Of a DNA stretch of 64,000 bases, positions 18,052 through 27,697 are shown in pieces (position 1 is the stretch's first letter; each line of letters opens with the position of its first letter). A program made the position numbers and the translations under genes. Source of the DNA: Paracoccaceae bacterium (GTDB lineage Bacteria > Pseudomonadota > Alphaproteobacteria > Rhodobacterales > Rhodobacteraceae); the NCBI GenBank assembly GCA_022822495.1, contig JAJEBQ010000042.1:1-64000 (forward strand), written 5' to 3'. The notes under the pieces are model-generated. The model made no database searches, was not told the origin of the DNA, and saw only the letters and a program-made list of their open reading frames with translations.

Positions 18052-18822
18052 ATGCCTGGCACGTTAGAACAAATGCTCAAGGCCGGTTACGAGGAAGCAT
18101 CGTATGGTTCAAGATTTCATGCGAAATTAAATGGAACATCGTGTGCAGAAATCAGCAAATGCATCAATAGGGACGACTGGACATGCCATATATGCAAAGT
18201 AAGGATACCTGAATTCATGGAAATAGATCACCGGGTTCACAAACCAGCATGTTCTGTCAGTGAATTGCAAATGATTTGTCCCTTCTGCCATAATCTAAAG
18301 CATCCGATTTGGGCTTCCCTACGAGGCCGTTTAAGAATTTTCTGGTTACCTGATATACCCCAGAAAATGGTGAATCGGATGGCCTGGACGGTATTTTTCT
18401 CGACTTCTCGGGATGCCTTGCCCGAATTTCATCAATCTGCCGGAAGGATTATTGACAGGGTTAATCGTAGGGAAGCCATTCTAGCGTTTTTATTGGGAAG
18501 TTCGGACCCGGAGGGGTTTTTTGAATCACTCCTGACCGCCCGCCGATTTGGTGAGGAGTATAGCTTTTGGAAAAAGGTCAGAATGCTTGATCGTTTTGTG
18601 CGCTTTTGGCCCAAGGCAGTAACTGGTACCGATGCTAAACTGGATAGGCCATCTGCATCTTTGAGTTATTGGTTGGAGGGGAACTTTATAGACTTGGCAT
18701 CAGCGGCCAAAATGCAATTTTGGCAAGAGGAGAATCATCTCGAATACCTGGGAAACCTATGCAACTTCAAACCCACTGTGTTTGAAAAACTCCATGAAGC
18801 TGAAGAGTGTATTGATGAATAA
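18052..18822 (+). CDS. icmJ: IcmJ/DotN-like protein (HNH-like zinc fold)
   Basis: 256 residues. A zinc site is formed by CHIC and CPFC pairs (residues about 40-80) around an EIDHRVH segment, and is followed by IFWLPDIPQKMVNRMAWTVF. IcmJ of Legionella has the same arrangement: CxxC, CxxC, then a LPELTQ..LN.L...LF segment. IcmJ/DotN has an HNH-like fold and serves in the type IV coupling complex rather than as an active nuclease. It begins 5 bases after icmD, indicating one transcript. The C-terminal 120 residues extend beyond the Legionella length (about 208). Confidence 0.75.
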   Translation: MPGTLEQMLKAGYEEASYGSRFHAKLNGTSCAEISKCINRDDWTCHICKVRIPEFMEIDHRVHKPACSVSELQMICPFCHNLKHPIWASLRGRLRIFWLPDIPQKMVNRMAWTVFFSTSRDALPEFHQSAGRIIDRVNRREAILAFLLGSSDPEGFFESLLTARRFGEEYSFWKKVRMLDRFVRFWPKAVTGTDAKLDRPSASLSYWLEGNFIDLASAAKMQFWQEENHLEYLGNLCNFKPTVFEKLHEAEECIDE

Positions 18823-18840
18823 CTCGTATTCACTTAAAAA

Positions 18841-20283
18841 ATGATTTCAACGCCGGGGATCATTTTTAAATCAGCCGATGAAAGGCTTTGGGCACAAACA
18901 GATACACTTTCGTACAAGTTAAACTCGAAAACGGGATTATTGAACATCCCTCCTGGTATTTGGTTCCTCAATGTTCTTGAAGCCAAGACAATACTGTATG
19001 GAGATTTTGATTGTCATGTTCTCCTTGCAGCTGATTGGCTGGGTATTTCCATTGATGAAATTGCGGCTGAGTGGGGCTTGAACCCTGCTATGGGAGAATC
19101 TCAATATCGGATGATGAGTTGGATTTTGAACCGAATTTTACTTCTGACATGCATGTTGTTTAAAATGCAATATGGTTTCAGATTAACAAACAAAGAATGG
19201 ATGGAAGAGTTCATTCCCGAATTAACTTCCAGTACAAGTATCCTCCAAGCAATAAATCGACAATTTTTCTACCGAGACCATAAACAATTGCGAGGTTATG
19301 GCTTGGCTCCTCAAGTAATGGAAGACCTAACGTTATTTGGAAGATTTGGAACATTAACCCCAAAGTTGGAAAATGCGGACCTCCCTGTTATGACTGCTAG
19401 TTTCCCCAGATTTTACTATTTGAACAAACTGGCAAGAATGCACATGCCCATTGAAGGTAAGTGGCAAAAAATCAACCTTGACAGGTCTAGTGTTGAATTA
19501 ACCAATGCGAGGTTCAGATTGCTTGAAAAGATTAAAGAGCCCTTGATCCTGTTCGGGAAATTCAATCTCGAGAATAACCTCATTTTACCTTGGGTAAATA
19601 GCTGGTTAAGCAGTCCTGGAAAATTGGGTCGTACTGCCTTTACCTTCAAGGAGGTTAAAATTCTCAGACAATATGGCACCTTCCTGGTTGAAAGCATTTT
19701 TGTTGGACCGGGCTGGCAGAAATCATCTCCCCTAGGTTCAAATTATCTTCTGAGTTTTGATCAACTTGGCAGTATTTGTGGAGGGGTAAAATATGCTAAA
19801 GCTTCGTGGACAGCAGCCATAATTGCCCAATTCCTGTTTCAGGGTTTGGCCTACAACTCCTCACATCGAAACAAAGGGAATAGTTACGCCTGGATGGCTG
19901 CGGAAGACCGCATTCAGATGCTTCCCATTATCGACATTTTACATGCCAAAAATTATACGGTCTTATCGGCTGCTGGTGGTGTCATTAAATTTTTAGGGCC
20001 AAAAGATATTGCCGGTTTAAATCAACTTGGCAATGAATTGGCAACTATGGGAATAGCTCTTACCTATACCCAAAGACACAAGCTGAAAGAAAAGGGGCTG
20101 GACCTCAATGATGGGCTAAAACAATTCAAAGGTCCAGGAGGGTCTCAAAAAATACAGTACTTAATGCATCATGGCAAGGGAGACTGGCTTTGGAAATATG
20201 ATTCCCTTATTGGATTGATGGCCTGTGAAAAAAGAATTTGCTTCAATGCCTTGAATAAGAGCCTGGAGAATCTCTATGCTTGA
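18841..20283 (+). CDS. Unknown protein of the type IVB cluster, 480 aa
   Basis: A soluble-looking 480-residue protein with no signal peptide and no motif I recognise. It begins MISTPGIIFKSADERLWAQTD and contains no Walker or zinc sites. Position is its best clue: it sits between icmJ and icmB, starts 18 bases after icmJ and overlaps the icmB start by 8 bases. In Legionella nothing intervenes between icmJ and icmB. It may be a lineage-specific component or coupling-complex partner; that is inference. Confidence 0.7.
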   Translation: MISTPGIIFKSADERLWAQTDTLSYKLNSKTGLLNIPPGIWFLNVLEAKTILYGDFDCHVLLAADWLGISIDEIAAEWGLNPAMGESQYRMMSWILNRILLLTCMLFKMQYGFRLTNKEWMEEFIPELTSSTSILQAINRQFFYRDHKQLRGYGLAPQVMEDLTLFGRFGTLTPKLENADLPVMTASFPRFYYLNKLARMHMPIEGKWQKINLDRSSVELTNARFRLLEKIKEPLILFGKFNLENNLILPWVNSWLSSPGKLGRTAFTFKEVKILRQYGTFLVESIFVGPGWQKSSPLGSNYLLSFDQLGSICGGVKYAKASWTAAIIAQFLFQGLAYNSSHRNKGNSYAWMAAEDRIQMLPIIDILHAKNYTVLSAAGGVIKFLGPKDIAGLNQLGNELATMGIALTYTQRHKLKEKGLDLNDGLKQFKGPGGSQKIQYLMHHGKGDWLWKYDSLIGLMACEKRICFNALNKSLENLYA

Positions 20284-23254
20284 TTTCATGGCCGGCCTGA
20301 CCGATAGATTGGCCAAAATCGCTGGAGATATAGCTCACCCTTCATTGATGGACCTGATCCCTCTCGAAGCAGTTGAGGACAAGAGGACCCTTTGCCTAAA
20401 GGATGGAACCCTAGCTTCAATGATTGACTTCGGAACACAATCCAGTACCCCCGGAGATCTTTCACATTCTGAAATTCTTTCCCAGTTAAGGTATTTCTTT
20501 ATCCCTTTTCTGAAGCATGGCCTCCATTCTTTTGAAATCACATTTATCAGGAGTCAGGAAGATTTGAGGTCCGATTTGGTAACGCTCAAGAAAATCAGAA
20601 ATCAAATGTGCCTTCGGATGGGTTTGAACCTGGAGGAACTTCTGGAGAATCAATTTCAACTCCATGGGAACGACTTTACCCGCGAAACCACTCTCCTTAC
20701 CCTCTATACATGGAGTCCTCTCATTAAGAGAAAAAATGAAGCCAACAAAAATTCCTCATCCAAATTAGAATCTACCCCGCAAAAGTACGATTCTTATGAA
20801 AATCACCTCTCCATGGTAGATTGTTTGGCCAGGGATTTGTCTTCGAAGGGGTATGCCATGAAACTTTTGGACATAAACAAGTACCTTCACCATGTAGGAA
20901 ATGGCCTTTATCCCCAACGAGTTGTGTCACCAGGTCATGAAAAAGATCACCTTAAGCGCCATACTGTCAATCGTTCTGGTCATCAGAATTCCATTGACTG
21001 GGAGTTATCAAGAGAAGATGTCTACATTCTTGAACAAAACCTTGTTGCCCTCGGGGGTACAGTTTTTGGCGGGTTTGATATTGCTCTTCTGCCTGAATTT
21101 ATCTCGCCATTCAATGATCTCGTTCAGGCCATAGCTGATACCCATCCAGAAATACCCTTCAGGTGTTCATTCAAGTTCGATGGTCTCAAACCGAAGGTAC
21201 TGAAGGTCAAGGAACAGTATGTGAAATTCTTTGGTTTTACCAACCCAATGAAACACAGAAACATACGAAGGGCATTTGAGCATCTCAGTGAAGATGAACC
21301 CAACCCTGATGATTTGATTAGGCTTAGAATTGGCTTCGCATCCTGGGTGGCAAACAGAGATATTGACCTGCTTCGAAAAAACCTTGACTTTTTGAAGAGT
21401 TTGGTGGAACAATGGGGTAATATGTCCACCGATATAATTACCGGTGACCCTGTTGCTACCATACTCGGTACTGTCCCTGGTTTCGGACCTGTCAGTACAG
21501 CCCCGGAAGTGTTGGCACCCATTGGCGATGCTTTGATCCTTTTCCCATTGGCAAGGCAGACAAGCCCTTGGTCCATGGGAGAAATAATGTTTCAAAAACC
21601 CGATGGTGTTGCCTGGCCATACAAGCGAGGCTCAACGCTTCAGAGTAGCTGGATAGAAATCCTCATAGGTTCTTCAGGTATGGGCAAATCTGTTGCTCTC
21701 AATGCTTTGAATTTAGGTAGTATTTTGGATGGGTCTTCGCTTGATTCAATCCAAGTAGGGCTTCCCAAAATGGTTATTGTCGATGTTGGAAATTCTTCTC
21801 TTGGTCTGATCAGGATTTTACAGGAGGCCTTGCCTGAAGGACGAAAAAATGAGGCCATTCATTTGGTATTCAAACTCTTGGCTGAACAGGCCATAAATCC
21901 CTTTGATACACCATTGGGATTTCGGCAACCGTTGAGTAACCATCGCAACTTTCTAATCAATTTCCTCACAATTCTCGTCAAGGATTCCGCGTACAGTTCA
22001 ACCATTGATCTGGAGGGGTTTCTGGGGCTGATTATCGAAAAGGCTTATGAGCATTATTCTGATTGGGAATCGCCAAAGAGATATTACCTTGGCGAAGTAG
22101 TAACAATTGATAACTTACTGGAAAAAAATGGATTTGAGGGCAGTGACCATACCTCATGGTGGGAAGTAACCGATTGGTTGTTTAGCCAAGGTTACCATAA
22201 CGAGGCAAGTCTTGCCCAAACCAGGGCTGTGCCAATTTTACCAGACCTGATTCAGATTATTCATTCCCCCTCTATTAACAATTTGAATACCCAGGAGGAA
22301 TATCAAAATGAAAAGGCGATGAGCTCTTTGATTTCCCATCTGCAGATAAGGTTTTCCGAAGCGGTGAGAGATTTCCCTATCTTTACCAAAACCACAAAAT
22401 TTGACCTGGGAGCGGCCAGAGTTGTCGCCATTGATCTGGCCGAGGTGCTTGGCCCAAACCTGGAACTGGATTCGCAAAGACGTTCGTCCTTGATGTTTAT
22501 GCTGGCCCGTCATGTCGCCATTCGCGAGTGGGGGATTGATGATGATGAAATTCTTGCCATGCTGAAAAGTGAGTTTGTTCCGGAATGTTATGCTGATTAT
22601 CATTTGACCAAAGCCAGATCAGATAAAGGACAACCCAAGATTTTGTGCATTGATGAGTATCACCGGGCCAGTGGTGTCAGGGAAATCAATACCCAGTTAA
22701 TCAGAGATGCCCGTGAGGGTAGGAAGCGGAACTTCCGGATTACATTGGCATCCCAGTTTGTTAATGATTTTGATCCAGAGATTCTTGGCCTTGCTTCAAC
22801 GGTGTTGATTTTTGGGAACCAGTTACCAAACGAAGTTCAAGCTTTAGGAGAATGGTTCCCTTTATCAGAAGAAATTAGGAATATCCTTGCTCGGGACTTG
22901 ACAGGTCCTACATCTGATGGGGCCCCTCTTGTTGGGATATTTCGAACCACTGGGGGAACGATAAGTCAAAAATTGTACCTCAAACTATGTTCGGATGAAT
23001 TATGGGAATTTTCGACCACACCTGAGGACGTGTCGTTGCGTGATTACGCCTATAAAACTTTTGGTGTAACCGATGGGCGAAAGAAATTGTGTTGGCGTTT
23101 TCCTAGAGGGACTGCCAAGACCAAAATTGTGAACATGAAACACTCTCTGGGACTAATGGGACCTCAAAGGCTGGAAGAAAATGTTAATGTCTCTGTTCTT
23201 GATAAAATTATCAAGGAACTCTATGCCCAAAGCGATAAAATGGCGAACCTATAA
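20276..23254 (+). CDS. icmB: IcmB/DotO-like type IVB secretion ATPase
   Basis: 992-residue VirB4-class ATPase that energises type IVB secretion or conjugation at the cytoplasmic membrane (TraU in IncI plasmids). Walker A is GSSGMGKS near residue 464; Walker B is KILCIDEYHRA near residue 785. The segment INPFDTPLGFRQPLSNHRNF corresponds to the NPFDTQLG.R.P...R.F signature typical of IcmB, and the length is close to Legionella IcmB (about 1009). ATG 20276 overlaps the stop of the upstream gene and is preceded by GGAGAA. It is the last gene of the visible cluster; DotA, DotB, DotC/D, DotG and DotL homologues are not present here. Confidence 0.85.
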   Translation: MLDFMAGLTDRLAKIAGDIAHPSLMDLIPLEAVEDKRTLCLKDGTLASMIDFGTQSSTPGDLSHSEILSQLRYFFIPFLKHGLHSFEITFIRSQEDLRSDLVTLKKIRNQMCLRMGLNLEELLENQFQLHGNDFTRETTLLTLYTWSPLIKRKNEANKNSSSKLESTPQKYDSYENHLSMVDCLARDLSSKGYAMKLLDINKYLHHVGNGLYPQRVVSPGHEKDHLKRHTVNRSGHQNSIDWELSREDVYILEQNLVALGGTVFGGFDIALLPEFISPFNDLVQAIADTHPEIPFRCSFKFDGLKPKVLKVKEQYVKFFGFTNPMKHRNIRRAFEHLSEDEPNPDDLIRLRIGFASWVANRDIDLLRKNLDFLKSLVEQWGNMSTDIITGDPVATILGTVPGFGPVSTAPEVLAPIGDALILFPLARQTSPWSMGEIMFQKPDGVAWPYKRGSTLQSSWIEILIGSSGMGKSVALNALNLGSILDGSSLDSIQVGLPKMVIVDVGNSSLGLIRILQEALPEGRKNEAIHLVFKLLAEQAINPFDTPLGFRQPLSNHRNFLINFLTILVKDSAYSSTIDLEGFLGLIIEKAYEHYSDWESPKRYYLGEVVTIDNLLEKNGFEGSDHTSWWEVTDWLFSQGYHNEASLAQTRAVPILPDLIQIIHSPSINNLNTQEEYQNEKAMSSLISHLQIRFSEAVRDFPIFTKTTKFDLGAARVVAIDLAEVLGPNLELDSQRRSSLMFMLARHVAIREWGIDDDEILAMLKSEFVPECYADYHLTKARSDKGQPKILCIDEYHRASGVREINTQLIRDAREGRKRNFRITLASQFVNDFDPEILGLASTVLIFGNQLPNEVQALGEWFPLSEEIRNILARDLTGPTSDGAPLVGIFRTTGGTISQKLYLKLCSDELWEFSTTPEDVSLRDYAYKTFGVTDGRKKLCWRFPRGTAKTKIVNMKHSLGLMGPQRLEENVNVSVLDKIIKELYAQSDKMANL

Positions 23255-23364
23255 TGTTATGGTACTACAATACAGGTATTTGTTTGATTGAATAAATAGT
23301 AAAATGATTGAAGTGTTCGGAATATATTGGTCACCATTACTTTCAGATTAGGAAATGAATAGAT

Positions 23365-25082
23365 ATGGCAATTCGTGAATGGAAGTTCTACGGAAGAAAG
23401 ACGGCGTTGGAAAAAGTCCAATTTATTTTGCAACTCGAAAAAGAAAATACCGGGGTACGTAAGTTCGGTGCTCATAACATCTTGGGAAGAAGGGGTATTG
23501 GCAAGTCATCTTTGTTACTTGAAGCCAAGAGGAGGAGTGGAAATAATATACCAATTTTGATAGCCTAATTACCTGAGTTTGGCGGCGCTTCAGCATGTGT
23601 TGCAATACTTGAGACAGAACTCGAACTTAATAATCTTGCCCATAATTTAGATGACATTCCTAAGTGGCCTATAGGGCGTTGGTCTACAAAAAACGCTCAA
23701 GGACGGTTTGTAGATATAGTTTCACATCTTATCAAAAAAGGGATCACTGTCGTTTTGGATGAATTCCATAACGTAAAAAATACAGGAATTGAAGGTTCAC
23801 TCAAATTGATGATTGATAGTTTTGACAGTTTGAATCTTGATGGGAAACCCAGACCCCCAGGTCACCTGATTATCACCGGCTCGCATCAACAATTTATTTT
23901 GCGGATGTTACGCAGTGATAAACCACTTTACCAAAGGACCTTACCTTTAGTTCGTTTAAGACAATGGAAGGTTTCAACTATCCTGGAAATGGCGGCAGAA
24001 CAAAACTGGCTTACTCACCCAGGAAGATTCTTAACGCTATGGACAGTTTATGGAGGCATTCCTTGTTACTGGAATCGGTTTGCTGTTGATGAACGTTTCT
24101 CACGGCTTAATGACTTTTCCACCATCACGGATGAACATGAATGGCGTTTAGCTTTTCTGAAAGTTGAACGAGAGATTCTTGATGAACCAGAGGAGTGTTT
24201 CGATAGTAAGGCAGTCGTGAAACTTTCTGAAGGTCTGCGTGATGTGTTGGCATGGATGGCACTCAAACCTTCTTTAGGTGTTCATTTTTTTGATTTTCTG
24301 AAAGAATTTAGAGGAAATGACGGCAGTAAACTACATCGTGCCTTATTTGACCTTGAGCAACACCTCGAACTTGTCACATACACCGCTTCGATATTTGGCA
24401 AAAAGGAGAACCAATTTGGCATATTGCTGAAAATAACAGCTTATACCAACTCAACACTTTCCGCGATCTTTTTAAACCGATGAAGCAATTGCCTCTGGAA
24501 AATGAACCGCAACCTGGCTTGACTATGCGCCTGAAATGGTTGGAGAACCTGGAGGGTCATATGTTTGAACGATTTGTTGCAGAATGGTTGCGAGAATTGC
24601 CTGGTCACCGCTGGAGCACTTCGGGGGTTCAATATACTAACAACAAGGAATGGGATATTGATGTTCTTGGAATATTTGAACAAAATGGGCGACAAGAACT
24701 CTTTCTGGGGGAGTGCAGGCGTAATGCATCAGCACATAAAATGAAGCGCACAGAAAGGAATTTCGAAGAGTTTCTTAAGGTTCTAAAGCCAGATGCAAAA
24801 GGCTTGCAAAGCGAGATTCTTAATGCTGATGTGCACACAAAATACCTGATTTCACCCTTTTTTGATCCAAAGGGAGAGGGGGCCGTTTTGCCAAACGGAT
24901 TTAAGTGTTTGGATATCCACAGTATGGCCCAAATATCAGGAATAGATCCAGGTCCACTTTTGGAAAAACACAAAGTGAAACAAAATGAGAATGAAAAATC
25001 CATAAGCTCAGAACCTGAAAAAGAGAACAATAGTCCCTATGATTTACCTGATCCCTACAAACTACCCAGCCCTTTTGATTGA
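23365..25082 (+). pseudogene. DUF234/archaeal-type AAA ATPase, broken
   Basis: One ancestral gene now in three pieces. The N-terminus (23365-23565) has a Walker A (GRRGIGKSS), then TAA at 23566-23568. The same frame resumes at once (LPEFGGASACVA...) and carries Walker B (VVLDEFHNV) and a sensor-like IITGSHQQF, running to about 24400. Near the poly-A at 24402-24407 the frame shifts; the continuation (EPIWHIAENNSLYQLNTFRDLFKPM) joins the third frame to 25082, which holds a PD-(D/E)xK-like region (EWDIDVLG...FLGECRR). Such ATPases occur in archaea and some bacteria with poorly known roles. One nonsense and one frameshift suggest recent decay. Confidence 0.8.
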
Positions 25083-25169
25083 TGTTTGTTCATACTCATC
25101 ACCTCTTTTCAGTTTTCTCTTACGCTCTTTTTGACTTTGTGGTGGTTTTCCCTCTGACTGAAAGAATCA

Positions 25170-26070
25170 CCCGAGCACATTGTGACAGAAGGACACGGGT
25201 GCACGCTGGCTCAGAAAAATGGTGTTACTCATTTTGACGACAAGAATCATATCGCCGTTGATCGGGAGACGAAGGTGATCGACCATTGGGAAGTTTCCCT
25301 TGTGCATGTTCACGACAGCCAGGTGTTTGAGACTGTGAAAATATTCAAATGAATTCTTTAAAAGGTCATTTGCACACTAAGAAAAGGCGCCTTTGGGCTG
25401 TTTTTTGCAAACGAAAGTCCCAAAAACAACAAATACATGTCTCGGAAGGACACCTTAGCTCGGCAAATAACAGTTAAAAGTGACTTCCTGCCTTAGGCAC
25501 TAGAATACTTTCACAGTCTCGTTTGACTTGTTGCTGGATGCTCATCCCCCAAGGGTTATGAGGTCTCTGCGGTCCGTGCGTATCGTTCGGTGGAACGCAT
25601 TGTGGATTTACAGAAGTAGGGATTCAAACCCCGGATCACTTACAAGGCCAGGCGTTGGAATCTCTTGAGTTCTCGTCAGATGGCGTTGAATCCTTCCTAT
25701 AAGAAGGTTCGATGCCGTGTTGAGCATGTCGTTGGAGCGGTAAGGAATGACCGTAAGGCTTTTTCTATGACCTATCTGGGTCTCAACTGGTCCCGAGTAT
25801 GGATGGGCTTGAGTACTCTGTGTTACAACATCAAGTGGTTGTGTTCTTTGCAACGAGATGCCGTCACACCCTAGGGCACATTATGTCGAGATCGTCCAAA
25901 GGAAAGGAGAGGTGTGTATCAAGATGGCATCAAAGGGTTTATTGAGCGACAAAATAACTGGATTGATGAAAAATTTACAAAAAAATGAAAGTTCAAGGGG
26001 GTAGAGAATTTAAAAAAGCGACTTTTGAAAATCAGGGAATCTCAAACAATGATAAAAAAGAGGTGCTCTA
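25170..26070 (+). mobile_element. IS5-family remnant, 5' truncated
   Basis: Second copy of the IS5 element at 152-1475, in the opposite orientation. It begins inside the transposase (ARWLRKNGVTHFDDKNHIAVDRETKVIDHWE), matching NARWFKKHGVSHFGYKNHIAVDRATKV of copy 1, and ends with the terminal AGAGGTGCTCTA at about 26059-26070. Multiple stops break it. A 192-bp inverted-repeat insertion interrupts it at 25329-25520. Confidence 0.8.
25329..25520. mobile_element. 192-bp MITE-like insertion in the IS5 remnant
   Basis: Terminal inverted repeats of 18 bases with one mismatch: GAGACTGTGAAAATATTC at the left and GAATACTTTCACAGTCTC at the right. GTTT occurs directly on both sides (25325-25328 and 25521-25524), a 4-base target duplication. 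Removing the element and one GTTT restores the transposase reading (QVF-DLLLDAHPP), as in copy 1 (QVFEVLLDAHPP). The interior has no coding frame. It is therefore a non-autonomous element that moved after the IS arrived. Confidence 0.85.
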
Positions 26071-26116
26071 AATTTCGAATTGACTCGCCGGATAAACAAA
26101 TCTATATTATTCCATT

Positions 26117-26455
26117 ATGACAGAAGAACCGGACAATCGAGAACTTGAACAGCGAATAGAACTTCTAAAGAAGGATATTAAGATCATGGAAGCTAATATT
26201 GACGGGACATTGAAAACCATGCGGGCGGATATTGACGGGACATTGAAAACCATGCGGGCGGATATTGACGGGACATTGAAGGATATGCGGACTGACATTG
26301 AACGCCACAATACTGCTATTGAACGCAACAACACAACTGTCGTGAATAGAATTCATACCCAGAGCAAATGGATTATGGGGATGACATTGGGAGTTATTGT
26401 CTTGATTATCGGTATGGCAGGTCTTTTTCTTCAGGTATTAACATCCACCCCCTGA
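26117..26455 (+). CDS. Small tail-anchored coiled-coil protein
   Basis: 112 residues: a charged helical N-terminal part, three 11-residue repeats (IDGTLKTMRAD), then a C-terminal membrane helix (MGMTLGVIVLIIGMAGLFLQV). The architecture resembles DUF1640/CCDC90-like or holin-accessory small proteins: a coiled coil ending in a single transmembrane span. It sits alone among pseudogenes, and its function is unknown. The frame is intact, including the repeat array whose unit (33 nt) preserves phase. Confidence 0.65.
   Translation: MTEEPDNRELEQRIELLKKDIKIMEANIDGTLKTMRADIDGTLKTMRADIDGTLKDMRTDIERHNTAIERNNTTVVNRIHTQSKWIMGMTLGVIVLIIGMAGLFLQVLTSTP
26192..26290 (+). repeat. Three tandem 33-nt repeats
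   Basis: Units at 26192-26224, 26225-26257 and 26258-26290, nearly identical (GATATTGACGGGACATTG core), encoding an 11-residue heptad-compatible unit. The high identity means recent duplication, and copy number may vary between strains. Confidence 0.9.
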
Positions 26456-26567
26456 TCAGCAGGATCAGGTAAAAGAATCTCCGCACCGCCAGGAGAATCT
26501 CCCTTAATACGACACACGCTTACATGTGCACAATTCGGGATGGCGAAATATGCACATTGTCAATGCC

Positions 26568-27125
26568 TAAGATTGACGCACTCATTTGCAACGCATCCAT
26601 AATGTAGGTACCGGCACAGAAGCTGACAATTTATGGGTTCGAAATCCAGCTTGGGACCAATCACTATGGTCGCTGGTCTTGGTTACAGGATGGGGCTGAA
26701 GACAATCAAGTTCAACGACATGAATTGGGACAAGAATTACAGCGCCAACCCGTTCTACTGCCAAGGCAAACTAGCGCAGATGATGTTTGCCTACGAACTG
26801 CAAGATCGAGTCAAGGCGGCAGGCAGAGTCGTTCCGGTCTACGTCTGTCATCCCTAGGCACCTGCAACATCGCTCATAAGCACAAGTGGTGGCCTTGTGG
26901 TTCGTTATATCCAAGTCACCCATGGTTCAATCGGCCGAAAAGGGTACCCTTCCAGAAGTAATGCACGCAACCGAGAAAGGCTTGGAACAGCGATCCCTCT
27001 ATGGTCTCACAGGTCGCATGGTAATGATTGGTCCGGTCGCCCACGGCTCCCTAGAACTTTATGCCCATGACAAGGCCATTATGGAAAAGCTGTGGGACTG
27101 GTCTGAGAATGAAACAGAGTTCAGT
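26568..27125 (+). pseudogene. Short-chain dehydrogenase (retinol-dehydrogenase type), decayed
   Basis: Successive frames encode conserved SDR pieces in order: KIDALICNASIM (the NNAGIM motif) followed by TAG at 26605, then LTIYGFEIQLGTNHYG (usual GFExxxGTNHLGHF). After a shift come FNDMNWDKNYSANPFYCQGKLAQMMFAYEL (active-site YxxxK region altered to YCQGK) and VCHPG. Last is a C-terminal piece (GTLPEVMHATEKGLEQRSLYG) typical of this subfamily. Several stops and shifts, and loss of the N-terminal NAD-binding motif, make it non-functional. Confidence 0.75.
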
Positions 27126-27697
27126 TGTGGGTCGATTCTGGCAGCAGAATCCTACGCCAAGCCCGTGATGCCTTGATATTGGGCCATCAGCATTCGCAGG
27201 TGAGGAGGATATGTCCCCATCCGAGCGGTAAGACGTGTCGAATCGTAAATGCGATATCAACATTTCTGTTACGACGGTCTTGTCAAGGCGATGTTCAAGC
27301 TCCATAATACGGGCTTCCAAAAGGATATTCTTAGCTCTTGCTTCGGCGTTCTCCGTTTGCAGTCGGATATGCTCTTCCGTCAACAGGTTGATCTTGTGGG
27401 TGGCTTGAGAAAGTTTTTCCTCCAAATGCCCAACCTGTCTGTCCAGCTTGACGATAATGTCGCTGCGAACGGTAACGACTGAGGACGGCGTAAGGTGAGC
27501 AATATCTGTCACGAAACCGGTATTTTTTACTGCCTGATATTGATTTATGGTTCATTATCAGCATTGGGAATAAACAACCAGACTATCAGAAGTCAACTAG
27601 AAGAAAAATTTTAAGGGTTAGTAATAACCACCTTAGTAGTTACTGATATTTCTGAGTGAAATGCCTTGTGATTTTATTTGCACGGGAAAATCTGCGA
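27126..27697. other. Region of uncertain coding content
   Basis: A minus-strand frame starting at GTG 27512 encodes about 90 plausible residues with a strong coiled coil (LDRQVGHLEEKLSQATHKI, then LEARIMELEHRLD), but its tail runs antisense into the dehydrogenase pseudogene. It may be a fragment of a phage or plasmid gene. Beyond 27512 no gene is seen up to ptsN. Confidence 0.3.

Noticed and set aside
23365-23568. 67-aa frame as a separate small gene
   Set aside because: The frame continues directly past the TAA into the rest of the ATPase, so it is one broken gene.
26192-26290. CRISPR array
   Set aside because: The 33-nt units are directly tandem without spacers and encode a coiled-coil repeat in frame.
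27051-27512. 153-aa minus-strand frame as a full gene
   Set aside because: Its last third runs antisense into the dehydrogenase pseudogene; only the first part has plausible composition, so it is reported just as uncertain coding content.
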